Under the pieces are notes generated by a model, which was given only the letters and a program-made list of their open reading frames with translations, made no database searches and was not told the origin of the DNA. A program made the translations under genes and the position numbers. Of a stretch of 64,000 nt of DNA, positions 49,167 through 61,108 are shown in pieces. Numbering within the stretch: position 1 is the first letter of the stretch; each line of letters begins with the position of its first letter. Origin of the DNA: Gavia stellata. Its lineage: Eukaryota; Chordata; Aves; Gaviiformes; Gaviidae. Location: contig NC_082597.1 in the NCBI RefSeq assembly GCF_030936135.1, positions 41,149,095 through 41,213,094 of the forward strand, read 5' to 3'.

Positions 49167-49759
49167 TGTCCTGGTTTTGGCTGGGATAAGAGTTCATTTT
49201 CTTCATAGTAGCTAGGGTGGGGCTGTGTTTTGGACTTGTACTGAAAACAGTGTTGATAATACAGGGATGTTTTAGTTACTGCTGAGCAGTGCTTACACAG
49301 AGTCAAGGCCTTTTCTGCTTCTCACCCCACCCCACCAGTGAGTAGGCTGGGGGTGCACAAGAAGTTGGGAGGGGACACAGCCGGGACAGCTGACCCCAAC
49401 TGACCAAAGGGATATTCCAGACCATACGACGTCATGCTCAGCATATAAAGCTGGGGGAAGAAGGAGGAAGGGGGGACGTTCAGAGTGATGGCGTTTGTCT
49501 TCCTAAGTAACAGTTACTCGTGATGGAGCCCTGCTTTCCTGAGATGGCTGAATACCTGCCTGCCCATGGGAAGTAGTGAATGAATTCCTTGTTTTGCTTT
49601 GCTTGCGTGCATGGCTTTTGCTTTACTTATTAAACTGTCTTTATCTCAACCCATGAGTTTTCTCACTTTTGCTCTTCGATTCTCTCTCCCATCCCACCAT
49701 GGGGGAGTGAGCGAGCAGCTGTGTGGTGCTTAATTGCTGGCTGGGGTTAAACCACGACA
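49167..49759 (+). mobile_element. 5' LTR of non-coding ERV (593 bp)
   Basis: It starts TGTCCTGGTTTTGGCTGGGA and ends TTAAACCACGACA. Inside are a TGACGTCAT-like/CRE-like 'cgacgtcatgc' near 49,429, a TATA-type 'catataaagctg' near 49,443, and an ATTAAA-type polyadenylation signal in 'cttattaaactgtc' near 49,629. It is about 94% identical by eye to the 3' LTR (about 34 differences, three of them single-base indels). Confidence 0.93.
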
Positions 49760-49767
49760 GTCCTTTT

Positions 49768-49785
49768 TGGTGCCCAACATGGGGC
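49768..49785 (+). other. Primer-binding site (tRNA-Lys1,2 type)
   Basis: TGGTGCCCAACATGGGGC lies 8 bases after the 5' LTR. It has two mismatches to the tRNA-Lys1,2 complement and one to the primer-binding site of the minus-strand relative at 17,141-17,158, which shows that the two elements belong to one lineage. Confidence 0.78.
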
Positions 49786-51207
49786 ACAGGGCACAGAGGG
49801 TTTGAGATAACGACAGGTTTGATTGGAATGTGCTAGATTGAATTGATAGCTGTTACTGCTGTTTAACTTTTAATTTTGACAGGCTCCTGTGCTTGCCATG
49901 GGGCTTGCTTGCCTTATGGTATAGAGTCTAGTGCTTGTTAGTGGCTGCTTTTTGCTTTTGTTGCTTGCTGTACTGCTTATCATCTGACTCTGCTGTGCCT
50001 GGGGACATTTTGATAACAGCAATAGCCATGCACCTGGGCTGGCAGATGGCCAGGGCATCGCTGCTGTTTCTGTGCTGCTGTACTGGACAGGCTGGAACTC
50101 CAGTGTGAACTCAAGTTGAAGGGACTGAGACCTGTGGATGAGTCCATGTGGGAGCAGGACACCCCAAAGCATCTGTGGCTGTGGATAGCCCATGCCAGAG
50201 CAGGTACATCTTGAAGTGTCTGTGGCCGTGGTTATGTCTGTGCCACAGCAGGTGTACCTCTGAAGGGATTGTGGCCCAAGAATAAGCCCACACAGGAGAA
50301 GGTACACCTCGAAGCATCTGTGGCTGTGGATAAGTCCATGCTGCAGCCGGTACACCTTGAAGCATCAGTGGCCGTGTATGAGGTCATGCTGGAGCACCTC
50401 AAAAGCATGTGGCCATGGATAAGCCCACGACAGAGCAGGTACTCCCCTGGAGGGGCTGCAGCCATGAATAAGGCCATGCTGGAGCAGGTTTACTTCTGAC
50501 GGGACTGTGGCTGTGGGTAAGGCCACGCTGGAGGAGGTCTATCTCTGAAGGCTTTGTGACCCATGGATAAGGCCACGCTGGAACAGGTGCACCTCAAAGC
50601 CACTGTGGCTGTGGATAAGTCTATGCTGCAGCAGGTATATTATACCCTTGAAGAGACTGTAGCGCACAGATAAGGCTCCACTTGGAGCAGGTACAACCCT
50701 AAGGGACTGCAGTCTGTGCATAAGTCCAAGCCAGAGTAGGAGCAAGGGGAGGAGTTCATTGCAGTGTTAAACCCTATAACCTGGCCTAAAGGGACCAGGG
50801 GTGGAGATTGTAATGGAAATACCTTTAAATTGTTGTAACCCATTATTTGAGTTGCATGTTACAGGTATTACCACCTGAACTAATGGAGGACAAGCCTTAC
50901 AAGAAGCAGTGCAAACACAGCAGTGACCCGATCTGAGCTGGCTTTGGTGCCCAGTAACTCCTGCAACATACCACCTCTCCTGTCCTGAGTGACCACCATA
51001 ACAGATGGAGCCCAAAGTCATGGACTACATGAATTCAATGGACATTTTGTGGACATTTGTGGACATTTTACAGGGATTTCACAGGGGTGGTCCATAGACC
51101 AAGGGAATGATATCTGTGTATTATATCAAAGGATGGGAAGGATGGTGGTGGTGGGTAATTAGAATGTATTGGATAGTGTGCTACCTGAGCGTGACATGAA
51201 TGGTATG
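49786..51207 (+). mobile_element. Internal region of ERV without viral genes
   Basis: No gag, protease, polymerase or envelope motif was found in any frame of this ~1.4-kb interior. Its middle is a tandem array (50,150-50,745), flanked by unique sequence. It must have relied on enzymes from a related virus to move (inference from the intact LTRs, primer-binding site and polypurine tract). Confidence 0.8.
50150..50745 (+). repeat. ~49-bp tandem array inside the ERV
   Basis: A unit of the form agcaggt-acacctc-gaagcatctgtggctgtgg-ataagtccatgctgg recurs about 12 times. The 'agcaggt' anchor was read at 50,199; 50,247; 50,297; 50,345; 50,393; 50,434; 50,483; 50,532; 50,582; 50,630; 50,686, with spacings of 48, 50, 48, 48, 41, 49, 49, 50, 48 and 56. 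Units are clearly diverged from each other. The many open frames in it come from the repeat and not from a gene. Confidence 0.88.
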
Positions 51208-51224
51208 GAATAAGGGGTGGAGAA
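51208..51224 (+). other. Polypurine tract next to 3' LTR
   Basis: A purine-rich segment (ggaataaggggtggagaa) directly abuts the 3' LTR, where retroviruses prime plus-strand synthesis. Confidence 0.65.
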
Positions 51225-51818
51225 TGTGCTGGTTTTGGCTGGGATAGAGTTAACTTTCTTCATAGTAGCTGGTATGGGGCTGTGTTTTGGCTTTGTGCTG
51301 AAAACAGTGTTGATAAAGCAGGGATGTTTTAGTTACTGCTGAGCAGTGCTTACACAGAGTCAAGGCCTTTTCTGCTTCTCACCCCACCCCACCAGCGAGT
51401 AGGCTGGGGGTGCACAAGAAGTTGGGAGGGGACACAGCCGGGACAGCTGACCCCAACTGACCTAAGGGATATTCCATACCATATGATGTCATGCTCAGCA
51501 TATAAAGCTGGGGGAAGAAGAAGGAAGGGGGGACGTTCAGAGTGATGGTGTTTGTCTTCCTAAGTAACAGTTACTCGTGATGGAGCCCTGCTTTCCTGGA
51601 GATGGCTGAATACCTGCCTGCCCATGGGAAGTAGTGAATGAATTCCTTGTTTTGCTTTGCTCGTGTGCATGGCTTTTGCTCTACCTATTAAACTGTCTTT
51701 ATCTCAACCCATGAGTTTTCTCACTTTTACTCTTCCGATTCTCTCCCCCATCCCACCTGGGGGGAGTGAGTGAGTGGCTGTGTGGTGCTTAATTGCTGGC
51801 TGGGCTTAAACCACAACA
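51225..51818 (+). mobile_element. 3' LTR of non-coding ERV (594 bp)
   Basis: It starts TGTGCTGGTTTTGGCTGGGA and ends TTAAACCACAACA, pairs with the 5' LTR in the same orientation, and is followed at once by the GGGAC duplication. It has the same promoter and polyadenylation layout as the 5' copy. Confidence 0.93.
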
Positions 51819-51823
51819 GGGAC
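51819..51823. repeat. Target-site duplication GGGAC, right copy
   Basis: An exact copy of 49,162-49,166. Removing the element and one copy restores an uninterrupted CR1 sequence. Confidence 0.88.
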
Positions 51824-51860
51824 TCTACCACATTCCTAAATGTCAGTTTTCCTTGAAACA

Positions 51861-54800
51861 CGGTAAGGCGGATGCACAGGAAAGCTTATGGTTCTAGGTG
51901 GGAAACTTCCATGAGTGATAATATGAAGACGTAATGTCATACCTGTTATCACTTTGAAAATAGCTTTAAAATAAACGTACCCTCCCTTAGTAGATCTAGC
52001 AGGATTGTTTGCACTGTGCTGCTCTGGGATCCGCTGTCTTAGAGCAGCAGCAAGTGCCGGTTCCTAATCCAGGTGGACTTGGAGGTTCAAACCCACGCTA
52101 CTAGCAAGGAAGACAGCAGTTTAAAAAAATATGAATGCATTCTGCAGTTAGAGGAAATGTCAGTAAAAAGCAAGAAAGCAGTAAGAAAAGTCTTCTGGGG
52201 CTTAGAGGATATTTGTTACTATCCTCTAGTAACTTCAGGAACTAGTTTTGTAAGGACTTTGCAAATGCAGCCCTAGCCGCAAAGCTAAGAAGGTAGAAGG
52301 ATATCATAAAAACTCATATTGGCCCTACGAAGCAACATCAGAAATCAGAAATAGTGTAACAGAAATAGTGTCATATGTAACTGCCAAATGCCTCTGGTTA
52401 TGCTACTCCCAATATATATGCATCATCTCATTGCATTGTTGCCTCCTAATGTAATTTAAAATGAAAAAGTGAAAGGAGCTGATTCATGATGCATTGGGAT
52501 AGGAAGCATGAGTGTTATTCACCGCTGGAATTCTGGAAGCCCTATGTCTTTTGGTAGCAGCCATAAGAAAGAAGAAATGGGTGTTGGCATGAGAGGCTCT
52601 AGAACTAACTTAACCTGTGCAAAGCTATACTAGAAAAAGATCCAACAAAACCCTAAAATGTGCCCAAAGCCATCATCATAAGACAAAATGCAAGCATGAT
52701 TTAATTTATTGTACTTTACAGTTTGAAGTTAAACAAAAATATTTTCACACTGGGTTGCCTATAGATTTGTAATACTCCACTTACTTAGATTCAGATAGGT
52801 TTAGTTTGGAGTGGTTTAACATATACTTCACTTGGGTTAAGAACTCACCTGAAATAAGAATGTAATCTAGATTTCAAGCTTAGATGCCTTTGCTTTTTCT
52901 CTTCTTATCTCTAGTGAAGCCAGGTTTTTTACTATATATTTTGATTTTTTTCCACAATGGAAAACTGCTGGTCATCTGTCTTCACTTACTGTTCTATGTG
53001 AGAAACTATCTTCGTTCTTAAGGTATAACAAAGTCAAGAGGACAGAGGCAAGGATAAACCCATGTGTAGTTTTGAAAATGCGTTGCCCAATTCTTCCTTG
53101 CAGATGTTTTTGCACCGGAGTGCAAGCTCTAGGTTGATTACAGCATGCTCCACTTTATTGACTTATACTCTTAAATGGTACATAGGCAAACTTGTTCTCC
53201 TGCCTCCAGCCCTCCATGCAATCACAAGAACGCAGGCCTTGCACAGTGCATGGCTTGAGAGATCTTCTAATAGCATTTTTAGGAGAATAAAGTCCAAATT
53301 CACAAAATACACAGGGCTTAATTTCAATGTTCTCCAACCTAAAATGTTCTCCAACCCAGTCTAGTGACTTTTGCCACAAATTTCTTCTTTGTTAGAGAAT
53401 TTCAGTATTTTCACAGCCAGTAGATTATCTTTCACTCCTGATATTTGGCACATTTAAAGTGAAAGAGATGTTGTATGTCAGGTTTTTTTCCCTTAATTCT
53501 TGGTTATTTTTGCTGTAACAGGGCAGTGTTGTTACCCTCTATTTTCTTGAGATTTTTTGAGAATACTGCTTTTATTGAAAAAAGTAAACCTTCCACGTGC
53601 TTACTTAATACTTATGCTAAAAATTGAGTCACTGGTGGTACCAAACCATTATCTGCCATAGGAGAAAAGTGAGTGCAGCTACTCTCTGATCCTCATGAAT
53701 GTGAGTTAGAGGAACCACAGAACAGTGACTCTTTTCATAGCAGCAGATACAAAGTTAGTGTTTACTCTTCTGTGCACGGCAAAGGACTGATCTCTTTTGT
53801 GCAATTATTTTTTTTTGCTAGTGCAAATAGTCATATAAAAATACTATTTGGTGTCCTCTGGCACCTCTAATGTCTTCCTTCCCATCCAGGCTTAGGGAGA
53901 AATGAAATATAAACCAACAAAAGCTGACTGCTAGGGTTGAAAGTTGCAAGAGAGCTCCACTTCTGCATTAAGGATGCTGAGGAGTGCTGAGGTAACCTCA
54001 TTCGTACAAGAGCTTAATGCAAAGAGATACCTTTAGATTTGAAGGCAATCCTAAAGAAATCAGCTCAGTGTCTTCCCCAGAATTGAAGCATCAGTCCTGC
54101 GTGAGACCATATCAGGACACAACAGAGACACATCGACACCAGAATTATTTTACTTCTCTACCCAAGAGCACCTAGAATAGGTTGCTTCCCATTTTTCTCA
54201 GATAGGGAAGCTGAAAAGAAGAAAAGTAAATTAGCTTTGCCAAGCCACCTGCACTTATATTGTCCTGTCTTCGGTAAGAAATGGTCCAGTTAGTAATTTT
54301 TGTAAAGACTCCTTGTACCAACAAGACCATTTTTTTCTCTACTGTGCCAGAGCAGTCCTAATTTGAAGTGTCACAGGTTGATCAAAGTTTTCAGCAGAGT
54401 TATTTTCCTGCGCCTTGTTTTCAGCACCATGCTTGTACGAATCCTTGCACAGTCATTAACGCTGTTGTCGTTTTGCCAAGGTTGGTGGCATCAAGCACTC
54501 CAGCGCAGCTCTATTTCATCAGTGTTTGACCCTGCTAAGTGGAGAGCAGCAAGATACTAGCCAGCAAAACGTTCAAGCACACAGTTAATTTTAAGCACAA
54601 GAGTCGTCCCACTGAAGTGTAAGCAATCAAGGGGCATGCTAGTGTTGCTCAAAGTTAAGCAGACTCTGAACAGCCTTGCTGAACTGCAGTCAGCATGCTC
54701 CTCCGCATCACCTCTAGTAGATAGGCCCTGCTCATGTGAGTAAAGTTCATTAAGTGCATGTGCAGCTCAGGACTGTGTTAATTGGTTTTCTCTTTGACGA

Positions 54801-56538
54801 ATTGTGCTTAATCTTCGAACATAAAGTAACTAATTCAAAATGATTGTATTATTAGTGCCATCAGTTCAGATCCTCCCTACCTTGGCACTTATTTTCCGCC
54901 TCAGAAAAAGCATTTCGGTAGTATTCAAAGGAGGTTTTAAAGAAACTGCTGTGGATAGGCTATTTAAAATTGCTGCACCCAGAAACTGGGTGTAGCAAAA
55001 CTCCTTTGAATTATATAGTACTAAAGCAATCCAGATTGAAAACAAACCAAAAGTTCTCCAGGTGAAATGGGCATTTAGAGAGTGGCTGTAATTACTTAGA
55101 TAGAAAGCTGCAACCATGATTGAATATTTGCCTAAAAGATAAGCTCTAATTCGTATGAAAATTAGTCAGGCAAGACATCATAATTAAATTAGACAAGAGG
55201 TGAGACTAGTTGATGGCAAAAATATATTTTGGCTTGATGGACTGTGAACTTCGGGGACAGACCACTTCTACAAGCCTTGAAAAGTATCTGAACAAGCAGT
55301 GCCTCTCAAAATGGTGTGCCTAATTTGCGAGTGAAAATATTCTCATCCATATTGGTGGGAGTTATTGATGCATAACACAGCCATTTAACCACAGACTAAT
55401 CACATGGCAGACAAGTGACGTGAATATGCAATTATACAGTCTTATAAAATGTCTCATCAACTAATTAAACAATGAAGGTGATTAATATTTCAGTTTTATA
55501 TCCCACTGAAAACACTGGCACCCCCAGACACCAGAAGGTGCCTTTCATGCTATGCTACTCCAGCAAGCAATCTGTCGTCTCTACAGTGTTGCTTCCCGAA
55601 GCACTGGGAGTTGCCTGGCGGTGGGAGAGCTCTGTGGAGCAGCTTAGCTACACTCACCCACTTTCACTTACACCGCGTGGTATCACATCACCAGGCTGCA
55701 GCAAAGTAAATTTAATGGTAAGCAGCAATCTAGGACTTAGCCTTAACTTCTGACAAATCTTCTGTCATTTTTTGATCAGCTTGTTATTTTTATACAGCTA
55801 TGCAAATGTGCTCTGTCCTGCTACCTTAGCTCATCCTGTCCTCCGTTTTGCATGAAAAAAAGCAAAATATTTTTCTTTTACAATGAACAGAGTTATCAGC
55901 TGGTGCCTGTGACAGAAGCACAGTGCAATATCAAAGGAAGCATTTGTTTGCCTTGAATTTGCCATTAGATACACATAGTTTCTTCATCTGCTAATATTAA
56001 CACATTTAAAATTTATTTGGACACAAAAATACCTAAGCAGTCTAAAGTGTTCGGACCCAAAACAACTTGCAGGCCTTTGATGGTTAGCAGACATGATTTC
56101 CTGATAAACACACAGGATTACTAAATACAGTAGGATTTCCAAAGTCATTTACCTCAGCGGAGCTCTACTATGGTATTAATGTTGCAATAACACCACTGGA
56201 AGAATTTAAGCCATATTTCCATTATTGTTACAGATCTGTGTGCTCTGTGCCCTGAGGGACTTGCTATTTAATTCTGCTTGCTGAGAGGACTGTTTGAATG
56301 TATTACAGCAACTCCTGAGGTAGGTCTGGGACAGCAGGTCTGGGTTGACTTCTCCTACCAGGCTGAACTGGCAGGACCAGGGGGAGAACTCGCACTGCCC
56401 ATCTTACAGGCTTCTGGTTCTACAGTACCAAAGTATTCAATCTGAAGAGGAGGAGGGAAGTCTTCCTATCTTCCTGATCTTCAAGAATTTTAGCTTGCTT
56501 CTGTGAATTATCTGAACTCTTCTGGTTGTTGCAGATAG
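51861..56538. other. Intergenic, nothing recognised
   Basis: AT-rich sequence with no named gene, RNA or transposon. Frames of 60-100 codons at 53.1, 54.4 and 55.5 kb lack domains and flanking splice logic. Confidence 0.45.
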
Positions 56539-56907
56539 GTTTTGTCTCAGGTCCTGCAGCACCTGAAAGCAGAAGCCCAAAGCTGGCTACCTAAATACAC
56601 CTGTATTTGCACAGACAAGCACTGTATTCTCTTACGTGGAATAGCCCCCCATAACCAAGGATCCTCTTGTATAATTTACACAGAGGGAGTAGGCAGAAGG
56701 TGTAACCTGCCGGACTGGTGTAACCTGGGACAATTTGGCTGTACTGATGTGGGGACTCAGGTAAACACAATACAGAACCAAGAGATTTTGAATGGTTCCT
56801 TGACAGCCTCATTCCTCAGTGCTGAATTTATTCTGCTATTTATAGGGATGTGTCTGATACTGATGACATGCATGGGTTGTCGCAATGGAAGATCTTACGG
56901 AGTTTAG
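56539..56907 (+). CDS. Possible terminal exon of unrecognised membrane protein
   Basis: This 122-codon open segment has no ATG until its last third, so if real it is an exon spliced at ctcag|GTC (56,550) or thereabouts. It encodes a Cys-rich stretch (KYTCICTDKHC, then four more Cys including NLPDWCNLGQFGC), an Asn-Gly-Ser glycosylation site, a hydrophobic helix (LSAEFILLFIGMCLILMTC), and a short basic tail ending RNGRSYGV and TAG. That is the layout of the C-terminal end of a type I membrane protein. AATAAA follows at 57,247-57,252. I do not recognise the family. It could be a real gene, an old envelope fragment, or chance; no upstream exon was found. Confidence 0.3.
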   Translation, partial: VLSQVLQHLKAEAQSWLPKYTCICTDKHCILLRGIAPHNQGSSCIIYTEGVGRRCNLPDWCNLGQFGCTDVGTQVNTIQNQEILNGSLTASFLSAEFILLFIGMCLILMTCMGCRNGRSYGV

Positions 56908-57246
56908 TGAAAAGAGCTAAGGTTAGCGCTATCTTCTAGACCACTTGCATGCTGAGTTACTACAGACCGTCTCATTCATAATTGTTCTGGTGAGTTAAAA
57001 GTTTACAGTGTTGTTCGTTTCTTTCTCCTCAACTTTTCTGCACTGGAGGTTATATTGTAGCTTCCTTTCACCATGCTCCAGTGATGTCTGCTGGTTATCT
57101 GCTGGTGAAGTTACCATATTTTGTACAAAAGCATAGAGCAAAGTTGACAAACAGCCAGGGAATCTTTAGTGAAATGCATTGCCTAAGAATCAGTCATCCT
57201 CTTTTCAATACTAACCTTTAGACACTAGTTAACTTCATTTATACAA

Positions 57247-57252
57247 AATAAA
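57247..57252 (+). other. AATAAA, possible poly(A) signal
   Basis: A poly(A) hexamer about 340 bp after the stop codon of the candidate terminal exon. On its own it is weak evidence. Confidence 0.3.
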
Positions 57253-58691
57253 GGCCATTTCCTGAAAAGCTCCATGAAACTATTTTTTTCCTTTGTTGCT
57301 ATGCCAATATGACAGTCCTTCCAGTTCTGCGAACCCTATTTTACAGTTCTTGTTCCTGATCTGCTCAGACCCATGACCTCTACTATCAGCACCTTGACTG
57401 CAGTGCTGCTCCCTGAAGCTCTCACACTGTAGGTACAGACATTGCTGCCTTGAAGATGGGAAGGTCTAGTCTACCTTTGGTCAGAGAAAATTTTCACGCA
57501 CAGAGCAATGCATGGAAAAGTGTGGAGAGTGAGTGATATTATAGCATACTTGTAGCATCAGAGAGACCTTGTCATTGTGTTGAAGTACATAAGCAATTGT
57601 ATGTTTCCCCATGGAAGGAGTCAGTTCAGATAAACAGATAATTTCAGCCTTCACCTTTTAAACAAGCTGTTTGTACTGATAGATTATTTCCTTCACATCT
57701 TTCTTTGTGATGTTAACAGACAGTGGGGAAAAACAGAGTCCAAGAAATTGCTCACACTTCCCTAGAAAACTCAAAATTACAGCTCAATGGAAAGAGAAGC
57801 AGAAAACTAGTCATCAACTGTAACTTCAGACCTTTCTCTAGAACGCCTTCACTGACATAGGATCATTCTCCAACTCCTCCCATCTCTTCCTTTAACATTA
57901 GCAACAGGTGTCTTGTACGAAATTGAAGTAAGGAGCCACCAAAACAGACCCGGAGGCTTCAAGGCACTAGCTTGTTGCCTGTAATCCCCGTGACTCAGCC
58001 ATGTAAAAGTACTCCATTTCACTTCTCTACGTTCCTGGATCTTGTATTGTTCCTTTGTCAAACGCATGTAGAGATACCAGCTTTTCTAGGAACCATCAAA
58101 TGTACCATCAAATCACAGCAGAAGTCTCAGCATCCCTCCTGGAAACCAGCCAGTGCTAGATGCCTCAAAGGAAGAATCAACCTGAAGTAAGAGAACTGGC
58201 CTGGACAATTACGAGCTGAACTGCACGTAGTGGATGTTTCTTAACTCACCTCAGTTAGAGGCTGAATTTCCTGAAACTTCGGCAATTGTATCATTACTTC
58301 AGTCACTGCTGCACATCTGGGGAGCTCAGCAGTCACGAAGTGAGACTTGATAGAGCTGGAAGCTCAGAGGTGCCTACTATATAGCATTTTAAAACTCCTA
58401 TCATGGTTTCACCACCTGAAAGGCACATGACTGAACCTAGACTTATGCCTGTCACCCTTGGAGATTCACAGCATTCCCCTTGCAGTTGTCCTCGTGTGGT
58501 AAGGACACGGCAGCTGAGAAAGTGCCACCATTTAAACTAACTGTTGCTGTTACATGAGACAAGAAGGTACAGAACAGCTGACACAAAACCAAGCTCAGTC
58601 ATTGTTAGTTGTTTGAACTGGCATGCATATTTTAAATGAATGAACAAGACGAAATCAGCTTGATTACAAAACATCAAGAATACAATAAAGT
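57253..58691. other. Intergenic, nothing recognised
   Basis: No gene or repeat could be named here. Confidence 0.45.
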
Positions 58692-58697
58692 TTTATT
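58692..58697 (-). other. AATAAA on minus strand, 82 nt after candidate stop
   Basis: On the minus strand an AATAAA hexamer follows the TAG at 58,781-58,779 at a distance typical of a short 3' UTR. A plus-strand AATAAA overlaps the same spot (58,684-58,689). Confidence 0.4.
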
Positions 58698-58778
58698 AGT
58701 ATTAAACACGCTAGCCATGATTTCTGTGGTGCAGAAGGTGAAGCGATTAAGCAGCTAGTTCTGTTCAGTCAGCAAAGG

Positions 58779-59013
58779 CTATTCTGTGAGAAAATTCAGG
58801 ATTTGAATGCGATTCGGGTCGGAATTTTCACCCTGAAGAATCAGCATACAATTCAAAGTGAATAACACATGCTCCACATCCCTCTGGCTTGCAGCAAACA
58901 AACCCTCCTTCCCTGCCTGCAGGACTTCTTGAACTGAACAAACGGGACTCCCATCCAGCATGGTAGGCTGGGGAGCAGAAAAATGGCTCCGTGTGCAGGG
59001 GTTTCTTTCATTG
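58779..59013 (-). CDS. Candidate small gene, exon 2 (terminal)
   Basis: It starts after a tctgtttccag acceptor and reads NERNPCTRSHFSAPQPTMLD, then VQEVLQAGKEGLFAASQRDV, then EHVLFTLNCMLILQG and a C-terminus ILNFLTE before TAG. The second half looks like a folded amphipathic helical protein and not random translation. The single leading base completes a codon begun by exon 1 at 61,109. A minus-strand AATAAA lies 82 nt after the stop. I recognise no family. It could instead be a decayed gene or a chance frame. Confidence 0.35.
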
Positions 59014-61108
59014 CTGGAAACAGACACTGGCAGTAAAGAAAAAGTCCTTCTGGTCAATTCACAACAGGACCACAATGCCCCCATTGCTAATAACTAGAGT
59101 TATAAACAAACACATCTTTCCTCCCTTCTTCATGTTTTTATTTGTAGTAAGTACTGTTCAGTAAACCTCACCAAGCTCCCACCCTTGTACTCATGGAAAA
59201 AATGTATTAAACAAGGATGCAATGGTATTTTGAATCAAAGTGCTTGTAAAGAGGACTTGGAAAACCGGATTTCCCCCAGAGGGCTTGTTTTGGGTTTTCT
59301 TGCTGGATCTTGGTTGTCCCAGTTGGCAAATGCTTTAGTTTGCTATAAATCTCTTAATAAATCTGTGTTGGTTTTTTTAAATGAACACAGCAATATCTCG
59401 TGTAGCTGTCAGTGTCTCCACAAGGGAAAAACAAAGCTACCAAAATACTGCAGAGAATCCCTAACCATGGATCCACTCGTTTAAAAAAGGTAGTTCACGG
59501 GAGAACTGCTGTTTACGAAATTACTAGTCGCTTTTTCTGAAGTACCTGCAACTAATGTCTTATATAAACTATTTTACTCCTCCATATAGATGCAGGTAGA
59601 GCTTCAGATGAAGGAAATGAGACGATCATGCTTTTCGGATAAAATGTGAGCTCCTCATTTCCCTCATTTCCCTCATTTCCCTCATTTCCTCATGGAAATG
59701 TAGTGCAACCTACCTGGCCCAGCAAGCTTTGGGAATGTTATCAGGGCTTAGTGAAACACTCACCAGGTTTGGGGGAATATAATTATTCCTTCACAATTTA
59801 CTCCAACTAATCCAATTATTAGCGGTCTCCAATTCACACTTTACAAAGAAAGATCTGAGGGGTAAAACCCTCCGGCTGTGGCTCCACCATCTCTGTGCCA
59901 ATCCTCTCCACAGCCCTACCGCAGCCCCTGAGTCAGTATGTTTCCTGGCACCCCGCGGGTCGCCAAATCACCTCAAATTAAGATGATTCCTCCCTTTTCA
60001 ACCCAAGATTTTTAGCGTTGCAGCTCCTCTTGGAACATTTGCCTATATGCTCAGTAAGTCAGGCAAACGTTGTTGTGCATTTGCTTTTTGTCTGTCTTTT
60101 TAAACTTGTGCCCATTAAAGACTTAAAGAACTATGTTTGTAGAAGTATAAGATTCAAAAAAATAATTTGTGTGGGGAAGGAAAAGTACATGATTAAACAA
60201 TAAACAAGGAAGCTTTCAACTGTTTAATGATGCTAATAATAAAAAATATATTTATTTTAATGTTGTTGTTGGCATCTCCTTCCTTATGTGGCAAGACTCA
60301 GGTACGAAACACCACCATGCTGGGCTAGGACCAGTGCAAATTTGGACAATTAGGACATGGCTGGATGGTTAAGTATGGATGACTGTGTATTTTCCTACAT
60401 GAACTCTAAATTGGAGGGACAAGGGGTCAGCTGAGCCTGACAGTGAACACATGCCCTGTAATATGGCCACTGCTTCCAACAAAGTTACAACCTGCAGGAA
60501 GTTTTGCTGAGGAAATACAAAATTTGTTTTTAACAAAAGTTGGACACTTTACTATCTGCTTCTACTATAAAACTGTTATTTATTGTTGTGATTCAGTGAG
60601 TTACTACTTTAAGGAAACAACGAATACTGTATAAAAAGAAGTTTTGCATGTATGTTCAGAAGCAACTGCCACCTCAAACTTCTGTATAAAGCCACCTGCA
60701 AACTACACATCCTAATAGTACAATATCATCAGCATTATCTTCAGGCTGGGGAGGACAAGACTTCCAGAAGTGCTCATTCAATGGGGGACAAGGGGTCTGT
60801 GTGAAGGTTCATCACCTCAGACCCTTCCCGTGAAATTCCCATGAGCCTACAAAGTCTCGAAAGTCTTACTACAGCAGTAAGTTTTAAAGTGAGCAGCTTA
60901 ACAGAATAAGAAACAACCAAATATTTGCACGATTTGTCCTCGGAAAGCTGTATTGAGCAAACTGGGTTGAGGCCCAAGACCTCAACTTGGGTTGAGAGAT
61001 GTTTTGTAGTAACAGTATGAGGGCTATTACTATAGAGTTAAAATAAAATATAAAACCCAAAGCAGAACACAGAAAAAATGGGTATGGGAAACCATGACAG
61101 TCCCATAC
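59014..61108 (-). other. Candidate intron / intergenic
   Basis: This is the intron of the proposed two-exon gene if that model holds (gtatgg...ccag). It contains a 9-bp minisatellite at 59,653-59,688. Nothing else was recognised. Confidence 0.35.
59653..59688 (+). repeat. CCTCATTTC minisatellite
   Basis: Four tandem copies of a 9-base unit with almost no variation. Confidence 0.85.

Larger units (their letters stand above)
49034..51860 (-). mobile_element. CR1 3' end (minus strand) split by an ERV insertion
   Basis: The left part, 49,034-49,166, starts with aatcatagaat, the reverse complement of the CR1 3' terminus, and continues with 'caggttggaagggacctcaa' and 'cttttggtgatggggac'. The right part starts after the ERV at 51,819 with gggactctaccacattcct, the natural continuation of the CR1 sequence, and fades by about 51,860. 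The ERV at 49,167-51,818 is therefore younger than this CR1 copy. Confidence 0.85.

Noticed and set aside
49870-50745. Multiple antisense frames up to 161 codons in the ERV interior
   Set aside because: They are created by the ~49-bp tandem array. The translations are internally repetitive, without viral or cellular motifs.
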